Positions 17,479 through 26,399 of a stretch of 64,000 nucleotides of DNA are shown here, one piece after another. The position numbers and the translations under genes are program-made. The first letter of the stretch is position 1; every line of letters starts with the position of its first letter. The stretch lies in contig CAYFMQ010000002.1 of NCBI GenBank assembly GCA_964344255.1, positions 202,418 through 266,417 on the forward strand. Reading direction: 5' to 3'. The DNA comes from JAJFIE01 sp964344255 (GTDB lineage: Bacteria; Pseudomonadota; Alphaproteobacteria; Rhodospirillales; Casp-alpha2). The notes below the pieces were generated by a model. That model saw only the letters and a list, made by a program, of their open reading frames with translations. It made no database searches and had not been told where the DNA came from.

Positions 17479-18395
17479 AGCATTCAATCGTCTGTTGGGA
17501 TTCAAGCTTCCGGAACTTTTTTCATCTCCTGCCGTCACTGGCGTCATTGTCGTTTGACCGTGACGATGTGGAGATCATCTTCATCGAGCAACGCACCCGG
17601 GAAGTCGCCGACCGGGTGTGCCGGAATGTCGGCACCAAGCCCGTTTCCGAAGTCGTCGACGGCCTCAAAAACGAGCTGCCGGTCGATCTTGTCTATCTGG
17701 ATGAGCCCGATTCCGAACCTTATCATCCCGGCAGACTGCTGAACGTTGGCCTGGAAAAAGCCACGGGCGATATTCTCTCGACCATGGACGCCGATATTCT
17801 GCTGCATCCCGATTTCATGAGCACCCTGAACAGGGTCCACGAAATGGGGGACCGGATATTCTGCATGCATCGTTACAATGCGAATTTTCCCTGCGGGACA
17901 AGCCGGGAAGATTGGACGAACCAGATCGTGGATTATGACCTGATTCTCAACACCTGCAGCGACCGCCACCTGCCCATTCCGGAGGTCATCCTCAACAAGG
18001 CGCCGCTGCTGTCCGCCCGCAGGGAACATTGGGAGGCCATTTCCGGCTACGACAGCCACCGTATCTTCTCAACGGCCTACACCCTGTTCGGGCGCGACAT
18101 TTCGTTGCGCTTCAAATTGTTGCTGGGGGACCGGGAAACGCCGTTGCCCGTGCCGTGCGTGCACCCCTGGCATCCGACCGAAGTGGACCGGGGCATGGAC
18201 GATTTCCAGATATTGTACGGCGCGCAGCAGGGCCTGATGAACTGGTCTCAAGGCGTCGGGGAGCCTGATGCGGAACGGCGTACGGAACAGGCCGACCAGC
18301 TCTACGCACAGCACCGCGATGAGATCGAACAGGCGATCTCCATCGCAGAAGCCCAGATGATCGAAGGCGCCCGCAACCCGACCCCTGTAAGTTGA
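17475..18395 (+). CDS. GT2-type glycosyltransferase
   Basis: The 306-residue product starts MKHSIVCWDSSFRNFFHLLPSLASL. A GT-A fold is indicated by DDVEIIFIEQRTREVADRV and GLEKATGDILSTMDADILLHPDF, with Asp-Ala-Asp as the DxD metal site (about residue 117). The second half (DISLRFKLLLGDRETPLPVPCVHPWHP) resembles galactosyltransferase-like C-terminal regions. Start 17475 overlaps the upstream stop by four bases; the longer frame from 17421 lies inside the preceding gene. It ends upstream of the tRNA-Val gene on the opposite strand. Confidence 0.75.
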   Translation: MKHSIVCWDSSFRNFFHLLPSLASLSFDRDDVEIIFIEQRTREVADRVCRNVGTKPVSEVVDGLKNELPVDLVYLDEPDSEPYHPGRLLNVGLEKATGDILSTMDADILLHPDFMSTLNRVHEMGDRIFCMHRYNANFPCGTSREDWTNQIVDYDLILNTCSDRHLPIPEVILNKAPLLSARREHWEAISGYDSHRIFSTAYTLFGRDISLRFKLLLGDRETPLPVPCVHPWHPTEVDRGMDDFQILYGAQQGLMNWSQGVGEPDAERRTEQADQLYAQHRDEIEQAISIAEAQMIEGARNPTPVS

Positions 18396-18408
18396 TTTTG
18401 CGCCATAC

Positions 18409-18434
18409 ACAAACCGGTCCGAGGGACGGTTTGT
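18409..18434 (-). terminator. Second hairpin downstream of tRNA-Val
   Basis: ACAAACCGGTCC and GGACGGTTTGT form a near-perfect stem with one bulged base around a 3-base loop. The lower stem is the same sequence as the terminator that directly follows tRNA-Val, so this looks like a diverged second copy. It could also end the plus-strand glycosyltransferase transcript. Confidence 0.45.
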
Positions 18435-18447
18435 AATGGTGGGCGCG
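18427..18447 (-). repeat. Copy of the tRNA-Val 3' end
   Basis: CGGTTTGTAATGGTGGGCGCG matches 18510-18530 with one mismatch. The shared sequence covers the acceptor-stem 3' strand with CCA (11 bases) and the first arm of the following hairpin. Only this end of the tRNA is duplicated; the remainder is absent. Confidence 0.75.
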
Positions 18448-18490
18448 CCGGCGCTTTAAGCACCTGAAAATTAAATATAGCCTCGCCACA

Positions 18491-18515
18491 CAAAAACCGG
18501 CCATAAGGCCGGTTT
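18491..18515 (-). terminator. Rho-independent terminator of tRNA-Val
   Basis: On the minus strand a 9-base-pair stem AAACCGGCC/GGCCGGTTT with a 4-base loop is followed by T residues, five bases after the encoded CCA of tRNA-Val. Confidence 0.8.
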
Positions 18516-18519
18516 GTGA

Positions 18520-18594
18520 TGGTGGGCGCGGCTGGGATTGAACCAGCGACCCCTGCCGTGTGAAGACAGTGCTCTCCCGCTGAGCTACGCGCCC
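18520..18594 (-). tRNA. tRNA-Val (anticodon CAC)
   Basis: The minus strand folds into a full cloverleaf: acceptor GGGCGCG/CGCGCCC, D-arm GCTC...GAGC, anticodon stem CTGTC/GGCAG (one non-Watson-Crick pair) with loop TTCACAC, and T-arm GCTGG TTCAATC CCAGC. The loop places CAC at positions 34-36, which reads GUG valine codons. The 3' CCA is encoded. Its 3' end is partly repeated 83 bases downstream. Confidence 0.95.
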
Positions 18595-18830
18595 TTTATC
18601 TGAGATACCTTTTGGGCCATACACCCCGTAAGGCGCGCCATATAAGGCCCGGGAACGGCGGCTGTCAAGGCCGCCCCGCAGGGATCAGGTCGATTGCAGG
18701 AATTCGTAACAATCTTTGACTTGGCGTGAGTCGGCCCTTGTGGCACTTTCCCCCGGTATCAGAACGATTCCGGTATTTTCCGACCATCTTTTCTTATTAT
18801 CACCAGACCGCAACAGAACGACGCCGCTCC

Positions 18831-20171
18831 ATGACCGTTACCGCCAAGACTACCGCCATTGTCCTTGCCGCAGGCATGGGAACGCGCATGAAATCGGACC
18901 TGCCCAAGGTCATGCATCCGCTTGCCGGACGCCCCATGATCAGCCATGTAATCGCCAAACTGGAACAGATGGGGATCGAGGACATCTGCACAGTCATCGG
19001 CCCGGATATGGATGTCGTCGCCGAGACCGTATCCCCCCATGGAACGGCCATACAGCACAAAGCCCTGGGCACCGGTCATGCCGTCCTTTCCGCGCGCGAA
19101 ACGCTGGGAAATATCGATGGTACGATTCTGGTCCTCTACGGCGCCGATCCGCTGATAACGCCCGAGACCCTGACGCGCATGCTGGAACGCCGACAGGAGC
19201 CGGACAATCCCGCCGTGGTGGTTCTGGGTTTCAGGCCCGACGACCCGGGCCTCTACGGCAGGCTGATCACGGATAGCGACGGCGCCCTGACCAGTATCGT
19301 CGAGGCCAGGGACGCAACGCCCGAGGAGCTTTCCGTACCGCTCTGCAACGCCGGTTTCATGGCCATCGATGGCTCCAGGATCTGGGACCTTCTAGACCGC
19401 GTCGGTAAAGACAATGCCAAGGGCGAATACTACCTGACCGACATCATCGCCCTCGCCCGCGCTGATGGCGCTACATGCGCCGTTATCGAGGGCAGCGAGG
19501 AAGAATTGCACGGCGTCGATTCCCGCGAAGACCTGGCCCACGCCGAACAATTGGTTCAGCGCGCCTTAAGGCGTTCCGCCATGGAACAGGGCTGCACCCT
19601 GATCGATCCCGACACGGTCTATTTCAGCCATGACACCCGGATCGGCCGGGACGTGGTGATCGAACCCAATGTCTTTCTCGGGCCCGGGGTCACCATCGGC
19701 GATCATTCCACCATCAAGGCCTTTACCCACCTGGAGGCCACAACCATCGCCGCCAACGTGTCCGTCGGCCCGTTCGCCCGGCTGCGCGGCGGCGCGGATA
19801 TCGGCGACAACGCCCGCATCGGCAACTTCGTCGAAGTCAAGAATGCGACCTTTGCCGAAGGCGCCAAGATGGCGCACCTGAGTTACGTCGGCGACGCGTC
19901 CGTGGGTGAGAAGGCCAACATCGGCGCCGGCACCATCACGTGCAATTATGACGGCATTAACAAAAGCCGCACCGAGATCGGCGCGGGCGCCTTTATCGGT
20001 TCCAACTCAGCCCTTGTCGCCCCCGTCAGCATCGGCGAGGGCGCAATCGTGGGTGCCGGCAGCACGATCACGAAAGACGTCGAGACGGATTCCCTTGCCG
20101 TTACGCGCGCCGATCAGAAATCTATTACGGGTGGCGCAACCCGTTATCGCAACGCCAGGAAGAAGTCTTAG
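18831..20171 (+). CDS. glmU: Bifunctional GlmU: GlcNAc-1-P uridyltransferase / GlcN-1-P acetyltransferase
   Basis: This 446-residue enzyme makes UDP-N-acetylglucosamine. The N-terminal pyrophosphorylase domain has the signature LAAGMGTRMKSDLPKVMHPLAGRPM, and GTILVLYGADPLI contains the metal-binding Asp. The C-terminal half is a left-handed beta-helix of hexapeptide repeats (VIEPNVFLGPGVTIGDHSTIKAF, VGPFARLRGGADIGDNARIGNFVEVKNA) with the acetyltransferase site around HLSYVGDASVGEKANIGAGTITCNYDG. Start 18831 begins the typical Rossmann opening; upstream in-frame sequence is not conserved-looking. It lies 17 bases before glmS, and the pair supplies amino sugar for peptidoglycan, LPS and surface glycans. 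Confidence 0.97.
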   Translation: MTVTAKTTAIVLAAGMGTRMKSDLPKVMHPLAGRPMISHVIAKLEQMGIEDICTVIGPDMDVVAETVSPHGTAIQHKALGTGHAVLSARETLGNIDGTILVLYGADPLITPETLTRMLERRQEPDNPAVVVLGFRPDDPGLYGRLITDSDGALTSIVEARDATPEELSVPLCNAGFMAIDGSRIWDLLDRVGKDNAKGEYYLTDIIALARADGATCAVIEGSEEELHGVDSREDLAHAEQLVQRALRRSAMEQGCTLIDPDTVYFSHDTRIGRDVVIEPNVFLGPGVTIGDHSTIKAFTHLEATTIAANVSVGPFARLRGGADIGDNARIGNFVEVKNATFAEGAKMAHLSYVGDASVGEKANIGAGTITCNYDGINKSRTEIGAGAFIGSNSALVAPVSIGEGAIVGAGSTITKDVETDSLAVTRADQKSITGGATRYRNARKKS

Positions 20172-20188
20172 AGGTAAGGATCCGGACC

Positions 20189-22009
20189 ATGTGCGGTATC
20201 ATAGGCATCGTTGGTAAACAGGAAGCAGCGCCGTTGCTGCTGGACGGACTTAAGCGGCTTGAATACCGGGGTTATGATTCCGCCGGCATCGCCACCCTGG
20301 TGAACGGCTCCATCGAGCGCCGCCGCGCCGAAGGCAAGCTGAACAATCTCTCCGGACGACTTGAGGAAGAACCCTTGAGCGGCACCACCGGCATCGGTCA
20401 TACCCGCTGGGCGACCCATGGAGTCCCCAACGAAGAAAACGCCCATCCGCATGCCACGTCGAAGGTCGCCCTGGTCCATAACGGCATCATCGAGAACTAT
20501 CAGGATATCAAGTCGGATATCGTGGCGGAGGGCCGCAACCTGGCATCCGATACGGATACGGAGGTCGTCGCCCACCTGATCCATGCCAACCTGGACAAGG
20601 GACTTGACCCGATTACGGCCACCGGCGCCGCATTGAAACGCCTGGAGGGCGCCTTTGCCCTGGGCGTCGTCTTCGCCGGACGTCATGACCTGATGATCGC
20701 CGCGCGCGAAGGCAGCCCGCTTGCCATCGGTTACGGTGACGGCGAAATGTATCTGGGCTCGGACGCTATGGCGCTGGCGCATCTCACCAATCAGATTCAG
20801 TATCTGGAGGACGGCGACTGGGCGGTGATTACGCCCGAAGGCGCAACGGTCTATGACGCCGAAGACCGCGAAATCGAACGCCCCATCGTTCAATCGACCC
20901 TTTCAGGCGCTTCCGTCGGCAAGGCCGGACACCGTCATTTCATGCTCAAGGAAATCTACGAACAGCCCCAGGTAATCGGCGATACGCTGCATTCCTACAT
21001 CAACCCGGCGACCCGTCAGATCACCCTGCCGTTGTCGTTTGACGCCAAGGAAGTCAGCCGCATCACCATCATCGCCTGCGGCACGGCCTACCTTGCCGGC
21101 ATGGTCGCCAAATACTGGCTGGAAACCGTAGCCCGCGTACCGGTGGAAATCGATGTGGCGTCCGAGTTCCGCTACCGAGCCGCCGACATGCCGGAAAACG
21201 GCGTCGCCCTGTTCATTTCCCAATCGGGTGAAACCATGGATACACTGGCGTCACTTCGTTATGCACGGACGCAGGGACAGCACATCGTCTCCATCGTCAA
21301 CGTTCCCGAAAGCACCATCATGCGGGAGTCCGACGCTGTGTGGCAGACCTACGCCGGTCCCGAAATCGGCGTCGCCTCTACCAAGGCGTTTACGACGCAA
21401 CTGACGGTACTGGCGTGCCTTGCCATCGCCGTGGCCCGTGACAGGGGTGTATTGGATGCGAACGGCGAAGCGGAGCTCATGGAAGCGCTCACGGAAGTGC
21501 CCTCACGCGCCGCCGAGGTCCTGAACCATGACGAACGTATCCAGGACATCGCCCACATGGTGGCGGAAGCCCGGGATGTGCTCTATCTGGGCCGGGGCAC
21601 CAGTTATCCTATTGCCCTGGAAGGAGCGCTCAAGCTCAAGGAAATTTCTTACATCCACGCCGAAGGTTATGCCGCCGGCGAGATGAAACACGGCCCCATC
21701 GCCCTGATCGACGAAAACGTCCCCGTCATCGTGATTGCGCCGTCGGATGAGTTGTTCGACAAGACGGCCTCAAACCTGCAGGAGGTCGTCGCCCGGGACG
21801 GCAAGGTCGTGTTCTTTACCGACNNNNNNNNNNCTGAGAAACTGAGCAACCTGGCCGCCGCCACTATCGCCCTTCCCGCCGTCAACGCCTTCGTGGCGCC
21901 GATCCTGCACACCATCCCGGCGCAGCTGCTCGCCTATCACGTCGCCGTCATCAAGGGCACCGACGTGGACCAGCCGAGGAACCTCGCAAAAAGCGTGACC
22001 GTGGAGTAG
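20189..22009 (+). CDS. glmS: Glutamine-fructose-6-phosphate aminotransferase
   Basis: GlmS of 606 residues converts fructose-6-phosphate and glutamine to glucosamine-6-phosphate. The N-terminal glutaminase begins MCGIIGIVG with the catalytic Cys after the initiator Met, and TGIGHTRWATHGVP carries substrate-binding residues. Two SIS domains follow (ALFISQSGETMDTLASLRYA and VLYLGRGTSYPIALEGALKLKEISYIHAEGY), ending in the family C-terminus KGTDVDQPRNLAKSVTVE. A 10-N gap at 21824-21833 lies near residue 546 but the frame and C-terminus are intact, so a few bases are only unresolved. Confidence 0.97.
   Translation: MCGIIGIVGKQEAAPLLLDGLKRLEYRGYDSAGIATLVNGSIERRRAEGKLNNLSGRLEEEPLSGTTGIGHTRWATHGVPNEENAHPHATSKVALVHNGIIENYQDIKSDIVAEGRNLASDTDTEVVAHLIHANLDKGLDPITATGAALKRLEGAFALGVVFAGRHDLMIAAREGSPLAIGYGDGEMYLGSDAMALAHLTNQIQYLEDGDWAVITPEGATVYDAEDREIERPIVQSTLSGASVGKAGHRHFMLKEIYEQPQVIGDTLHSYINPATRQITLPLSFDAKEVSRITIIACGTAYLAGMVAKYWLETVARVPVEIDVASEFRYRAADMPENGVALFISQSGETMDTLASLRYARTQGQHIVSIVNVPESTIMRESDAVWQTYAGPEIGVASTKAFTTQLTVLACLAIAVARDRGVLDANGEAELMEALTEVPSRAAEVLNHDERIQDIAHMVAEARDVLYLGRGTSYPIALEGALKLKEISYIHAEGYAAGEMKHGPIALIDENVPVIVIAPSDELFDKTASNLQEVVARDGKVVFFTDXXXXEKLSNLAAATIALPAVNAFVAPILHTIPAQLLAYHVAVIKGTDVDQPRNLAKSVTVE
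21824..21833. other. Assembly gap (10 N) inside glmS
   Basis: Ten ambiguous bases follow a Thr-Asp dipeptide in the second SIS domain. The reading frame is preserved across the gap. Confidence 0.95.
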
Positions 22010-22020
22010 CCTTTAAGGCT

Positions 22021-23895
22021 TTATTGCCCCGATGTCAGGGTGGGTAGGAAGCTGGCGACATCTCTGGCGACGCCGGACCAGTCATCGAGTTCGGACTGCC
22101 TGAAGAGGTGGACATGAGGATACCACAGGCTGTCCGTTCGTCCCAGTTGCCAGTACCAAAGGGGCACCTTGCCCAGCATCAAGGCCGTGGGGAGCCCGAG
22201 CGCACCAGCGAAATGAGCTGTAGTGTTCGATATCGTCACCACGCCATCGAGCGCCGATATCTGGGCGGCAAAGTCATCGAGGCTCGCCATCTGGTCGATG
22301 TCTTCATCGACAATAAACCGGCCGTCGGCGAGAGTCCGCAATACTTCGCGGTCGGATTCGACATCGCCATACTGCAGATCGACAAACGTCGTATCCGGTA
22401 TTTTCAGGATGGGTGCCAGGTCTTCCGGAGAAATTGATTTCCGTTCGCCATAGGATGGCCCTGAACTTTTCCAGGCAAGCCCAATCAGCTTATTGTAGCC
22501 GTGAGAAAGATATTTTTCCCGCAGCTCCTTGGACTTCGTCACATCTGCCTGCAGATACGCCATAGGCTCAGTAAATGCCGACAGGTCTGGGCGCAGCCAT
22601 TTACCGATATTGCCGACAGCGGCATTGAAATCGAAATCTTCCTTGACGACAGACTTCAATCCCTTTTCATCCATGAAAGATGCATCGGGGAACGAGCGGG
22701 ATAACAGGGGAACCAGGCGGCTGTCGCATTGCACGCTCACCGATGCGCCCCGTTCCGAAAGCTCCGCAATCAAACCGGCGAAAAGAACCTGTTCGCCGAC
22801 GCCCTGTTCGCTCCACAACAGGATGTTTTTACCGGAAACATCTTCGCCCTGCCATTCCCGGCCGAGCGACATTGCCGGATGTTCTGTTGCGTTATAGCCG
22901 ACGACCTGAAGCCGGCATTCGTAGTTCCGCCAGCCTTGGGCAAAATCACCGTCAAGCAATTGGATCAGGCTCATATTGTTTCGTGCCGTCGGGTTTTCCG
23001 GCAGGAGGGAAAGTGATTCCTGATAGCAAGCCATGGCCTCTTCGAGATCGCCGAGGTTGTAGAATGCGTTGCCGAGATTGTCATAGGACTCTGCATTATC
23101 CGGATTGCGCTCAATCGCCGCCCTGAAAGATTCGACGGCTTCGGAAAAGTTCCCCTTGTTCCTGAGCACAATACCAAGATTGTTGTGCGCCTTGGGCGAA
23201 CGGGGAAAAAGTTCGACGGCCCGCCTGGCCAGCGATTCCGCCTCTTCAAACTGTTCTTCCGACGACAGCAGAAGAGAGAGATTCGTAAGCGCGTCAGGAA
23301 AATCCGGATTGATCGCAAGGGCGGCGCGATAACTTTCAATCGCTTCATCGAACCTGTCTTGCAGGGAGAGGATAATACCTTTGCCGTTATGGGCTTCCGG
23401 ATACTTGGGCCGCAGCTTAATCGCCATATCGCAGTCGTGCAGGGCCTTGTCGACCTCTCCAAGTTTTGCACCAACACGGGAACGATTATAGAAGGCTTCC
23501 GCAAATTTCGGGTTCAGCTTGACGGCCTTGTCGAAACAGGCGCTTGCCTGGTTAAGTTCTCCCCTTTCGAGAAGCAGGTTTCCCAGATTGTTTTGGGCAT
23601 CCGGAAATCCGGGGGCTTTCTCTATTGTCAGGGAAAAAAACCTGATCGCCGCATCCGCGTTCCCGGCACGCTGGGCAATCAGGCCTAGCAGGTTCAGGGC
23701 CACCGGTTGATCAGGGTCTATTTCCAGGACATTCCGACAGGCGGTTTCCGCTGGGCCAAGCTGACCCCTTGTAAACAACTCGATGGCATTCTGTAGCGGC
23801 GCCCGGGCTTCGGGGAGAACAAAAACGCCGCCGCCACGGTTTTTGGCGGCCTTATTCTTCTGTTTTTCAAGTTTACGCCGTTCGGACCTGTTCAT
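22021..23895 (-). CDS. TPR protein with C-terminal glycosyltransferase-like domain
   Basis: This 624-residue protein has a basic N-terminus, about nine TPR repeats (about 30-335; e.g. GNADAAIRFFSLTIEKAPGF, GELNQASACFDKAVKLNPKF) and a C-terminal domain with WQGEDVSGKNILLWSEQGVGEQVLFAGLI and LGLAWKSSG, then GVVTISNTTAHFAGALGLPTALML. The last part resembles the GT-B nucleotide-sugar site of heptosyltransferase/GT9-like proteins. Such TPR-GT proteins occur widely in Alphaproteobacteria, but the target is usually unknown. The ATG at 23895 was preferred over GTG 23907, which overlaps the LolA-like stop codon. It converges on glmS with 11 bases between. Confidence 0.75.
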   Translation of the reverse strand: MNRSERRKLEKQKNKAAKNRGGGVFVLPEARAPLQNAIELFTRGQLGPAETACRNVLEIDPDQPVALNLLGLIAQRAGNADAAIRFFSLTIEKAPGFPDAQNNLGNLLLERGELNQASACFDKAVKLNPKFAEAFYNRSRVGAKLGEVDKALHDCDMAIKLRPKYPEAHNGKGIILSLQDRFDEAIESYRAALAINPDFPDALTNLSLLLSSEEQFEEAESLARRAVELFPRSPKAHNNLGIVLRNKGNFSEAVESFRAAIERNPDNAESYDNLGNAFYNLGDLEEAMACYQESLSLLPENPTARNNMSLIQLLDGDFAQGWRNYECRLQVVGYNATEHPAMSLGREWQGEDVSGKNILLWSEQGVGEQVLFAGLIAELSERGASVSVQCDSRLVPLLSRSFPDASFMDEKGLKSVVKEDFDFNAAVGNIGKWLRPDLSAFTEPMAYLQADVTKSKELREKYLSHGYNKLIGLAWKSSGPSYGERKSISPEDLAPILKIPDTTFVDLQYGDVESDREVLRTLADGRFIVDEDIDQMASLDDFAAQISALDGVVTISNTTAHFAGALGLPTALMLGKVPLWYWQLGRTDSLWYPHVHLFRQSELDDWSGVARDVASFLPTLTSGQ

Positions 23896-23903
23896 GCCGC
23901 CAA

Positions 23904-24572
23904 TCACTGCTTCGTCTTAAGTTTGTATTTCTCCACCTTGAACAGTTCAGGATCGAGACTCACTCCGGGTTTTTGACCGATGAGGGCGAAGTTTGTCGTA
24001 ATGCCCTGGGCATCCAGAACCACCCATCTTTCCAGGCGAAGGGGATTATCCGTAAACACCAGCGTCACCCTGCCGGCGAGCGGATCATCTCTCCGGATAA
24101 CAGTCATTTCCAGCGTATTAGCCCCTCTTCCGATATGGATGACTTGCAGGTCCTCGTCATTTAAACGAACCGTTTCGCTAACGATAACACCGATTGGCGT
24201 TGTCCCCAGCGGAACATGGGTCGTCTGCTTCAACTCGGTATCGTGATAGACAAGGAAAAGTCCATTGCTTGTTATTTCAATGGGGCTCGGAGGATCATAA
24301 TCAATACGCAATCGTCCTGGGCGCCAGATCATGACGTCCCCTTCGGAGGTCTCTCCAGTGGATGACATTTGGATGAACCGGCTTTGGATAGTGGTGATTC
24401 CCTCCAGGTATCTCTCAACCCGGATAATATCATCGAGATCCTGCGTGTTCAGAGGGGCGGGATTCGCTGCCTCGGCAAGAGCTTCTGCCTGCTCGGGTAT
24501 ATTCCCGCCGACCAGCAGAAACACCAGAAACGTAGAGAAAATGAAAACCCTGTTTTTCTTGAACATTTTCAT
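23904..24572 (-). CDS. LolA-like outer-membrane lipoprotein carrier
   Basis: The 222-residue product has an N-terminal signal segment (KKNRVFIFSTFLVFLLVGG) and the LolA fold signature ITTIQSRFIQMSSTGETSEGDVMIWRPGRLRIDYDPPSPIEITSNG, followed by the beta-rich LVYHDTELKQTTHVPLGTTP and PLRLERWVVLDAQGITTNFAL. LolA-family proteins carry lipids or lipoproteins in the periplasm. Because it lies between two TPR-enzyme genes (11 bases after one and overlapping or 8 bases before the other), it may be a dedicated paralogue rather than the general LolA. Confidence 0.8.
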   Translation of the reverse strand: MKMFKKNRVFIFSTFLVFLLVGGNIPEQAEALAEAANPAPLNTQDLDDIIRVERYLEGITTIQSRFIQMSSTGETSEGDVMIWRPGRLRIDYDPPSPIEITSNGLFLVYHDTELKQTTHVPLGTTPIGVIVSETVRLNDEDLQVIHIGRGANTLEMTVIRRDDPLAGRVTLVFTDNPLRLERWVVLDAQGITTNFALIGQKPGVSLDPELFKVEKYKLKTKQ

Positions 24573-24583
24573 AACAGCGCGAT

Positions 24584-26275
24584 CTAATCGGGCGGCATGA
24601 GGTCAAAGGCGATACAAATCCGTTCCTGATCCTCATTAAACGGTATGGTCCTGTGATGGAGGGATGAAGGGAACAGAACAAGCTCCATCTCTTTCGGATG
24701 ATGCCTCTTCACCGGAATATCCTCATTCATCACAGGATAGTCGTTTCCGTGAAGGCTGAATTCGATAGCGCCTTCGTCGCCGGTCAGGGAATCAGGAATT
24801 GTCAGGTACACAACGCCGCTGAGCCACCCCAGGGGATGAGTATGCGTGGCCTGGTGCCCACCCTTCTGTAACCGGACGAACCATCCGCCCAGCTTCAGGA
24901 ATCTCGGCCAATTACTGATGTACAGGCATTCGTCACCGGAGAACTCACTTTGGTATTTGTTCAATTGTGGAAGAATCAGATCATGCAGCCGTTTCAGGGC
25001 GCCGGTCGGTTCCTTGAAAATATTTCCGCTTTGAAAGCCTTTTTTAGTCGTTTTTGCCTTGGGCTCCCATCTGGTATCAATGGTCTGCAGTTGCTCGAGC
25101 ACGGCTTCCCTTAAAGCTGCAATATTTTCATCAAGATCCCACAGGTTCCTGACCCTGATATAATCGAGCGGATCGGGACAAAACGGATAAGGATCCGGGC
25201 GACCGAATTGATGCGCTGCATAGGCACTGATGGAAGCGACACGAAGGTTGACCTCATCGCCTGTATCCAGTTTCTCAAGATAATCATAAAAGTCATCTTC
25301 CCTGTTCAGGGAAAACAGGCATTCCAGCACCATGGCGCGGGACTGGGTCGTGTCCGCCCGGGTATAGAGATCAATAGCTTTCTCAATGTCGCCCAGTTTC
25401 CGTTTCACATCACCAAGCCCAAAAAGAGTGCCTTCATGATCCGGCCTGAGGTTAAGAGCGGTTTCGTAGGCGTTCTCCGCCTCCTTTAGTTTATCCCCCC
25501 TCTTGAGCGCCTCGGCCAGGTTCATATGGGCGCCGAAGAAATCGGGTTGAATTTCAATTGCCTTCCGGTAACTGGCAAGCGCCTCGTCTTCCCTGCCCAT
25601 ATGGATATAGGCAGCACCAAGATTATTATGTGCTTCATAAAATTCCGGATTGATTCTCACTGCCGCTTCAAAGCTCTCAATCGCCTCATCCCATCTCAAG
25701 AGCTCTTTCTGGGAGACGCCCATATTGTTGTAAACCTGTGAAGAATCAGGCGTGATCCGGATAGCCTCCTTGTAACTTTCAATCGCCTGCTCCAACATCC
25801 CCATAGCATGAAGCGTAAGTCCAAGATTGGAATGCGCATTTGCAAAATCCGGTTTAATAGCCAATGCAGCCCGGTAGCTTGTCACAGCTTCCCTTAGTCG
25901 CCCCTGGGAGGAGTGGATATTTCCAAGGTCATTAAGGGACTCAAAATGATCCGGCTTGATCGAGATGGCCTTATTCAGGTTTTCAATTGCCTGTTCCATC
26001 TTGCCAGTACGTGCGAGAGCAATAGCCAGCGTATGGTAAAAAGCAGGATTGCCGGGAAAAATACTGATGGCTTTTGAAATCAGGGAGATGGCGTTCTGCA
26101 AGTGACCCGTTTGGAAGGCAAGGGAGCCGAGCAGATAATTGGCGTCCGGATTGTTCGGCTCCAAACTGAGTACTTCCTGATAAACCGATTGCGCCTCCTG
26201 AAGGCGTCCAGAACGGTGAAGCTGAAGTCCATTTTCAAGTCTGGTTGAGGTCTGTTGGCTCTGAATCGTTGTCAT
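24584..26275 (-). CDS. TPR protein with C-terminal 2OG-Fe(II) oxygenase-like domain
   Basis: This 563-residue cytoplasmic protein has about ten TPR repeats (residues about 10-330) and a C-terminal domain with His478-Thr-His480 in QATHTHPLGWLSGVVYLTIP, then GAIEFSLHG and LHHRTIPF near 540-546. The pattern fits the putative 2OG-Fe(II) oxygenase family found at the end of TPR proteins: a His-rich iron site, a SGVxYL strand and a late His/Arg. It would hydroxylate a protein or small molecule presented by the TPR superhelix; this is inference. The next gene downstream is the LolA-like gene. Confidence 0.75.
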   Translation of the reverse strand: MTTIQSQQTSTRLENGLQLHRSGRLQEAQSVYQEVLSLEPNNPDANYLLGSLAFQTGHLQNAISLISKAISIFPGNPAFYHTLAIALARTGKMEQAIENLNKAISIKPDHFESLNDLGNIHSSQGRLREAVTSYRAALAIKPDFANAHSNLGLTLHAMGMLEQAIESYKEAIRITPDSSQVYNNMGVSQKELLRWDEAIESFEAAVRINPEFYEAHNNLGAAYIHMGREDEALASYRKAIEIQPDFFGAHMNLAEALKRGDKLKEAENAYETALNLRPDHEGTLFGLGDVKRKLGDIEKAIDLYTRADTTQSRAMVLECLFSLNREDDFYDYLEKLDTGDEVNLRVASISAYAAHQFGRPDPYPFCPDPLDYIRVRNLWDLDENIAALREAVLEQLQTIDTRWEPKAKTTKKGFQSGNIFKEPTGALKRLHDLILPQLNKYQSEFSGDECLYISNWPRFLKLGGWFVRLQKGGHQATHTHPLGWLSGVVYLTIPDSLTGDEGAIEFSLHGNDYPVMNEDIPVKRHHPKEMELVLFPSSLHHRTIPFNEDQERICIAFDLMPPD

Positions 26276-26399
26276 TGATTACCGGCATTCATGCCCCAAA
26301 GCGTGGCAACTGGGGACTTGATGTGTTCATAAACGAATAAAATGTTGGTAACAGGGGTCTCTTAGGCCATCACACCGTTACCTGCTTTTGTGACAGACC

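Noticed and set aside
17544..18059. Minus-strand open frame inside the GT2-type gene
   Set aside because: Shadow of the glycosyltransferase; composition like a reversed coding strand.
22005..22030. GCCTTTAAGGC palindrome after glmS
   Set aside because: A short stem with weak T-tail; not enough to call a terminator.
26347..26382. GGTAAC...GTTACC inverted repeat after the DUF3576 gene
   Set aside because: Only six base pairs with a long loop; recorded as a weak possibility in the gene entry but not called as a terminator.
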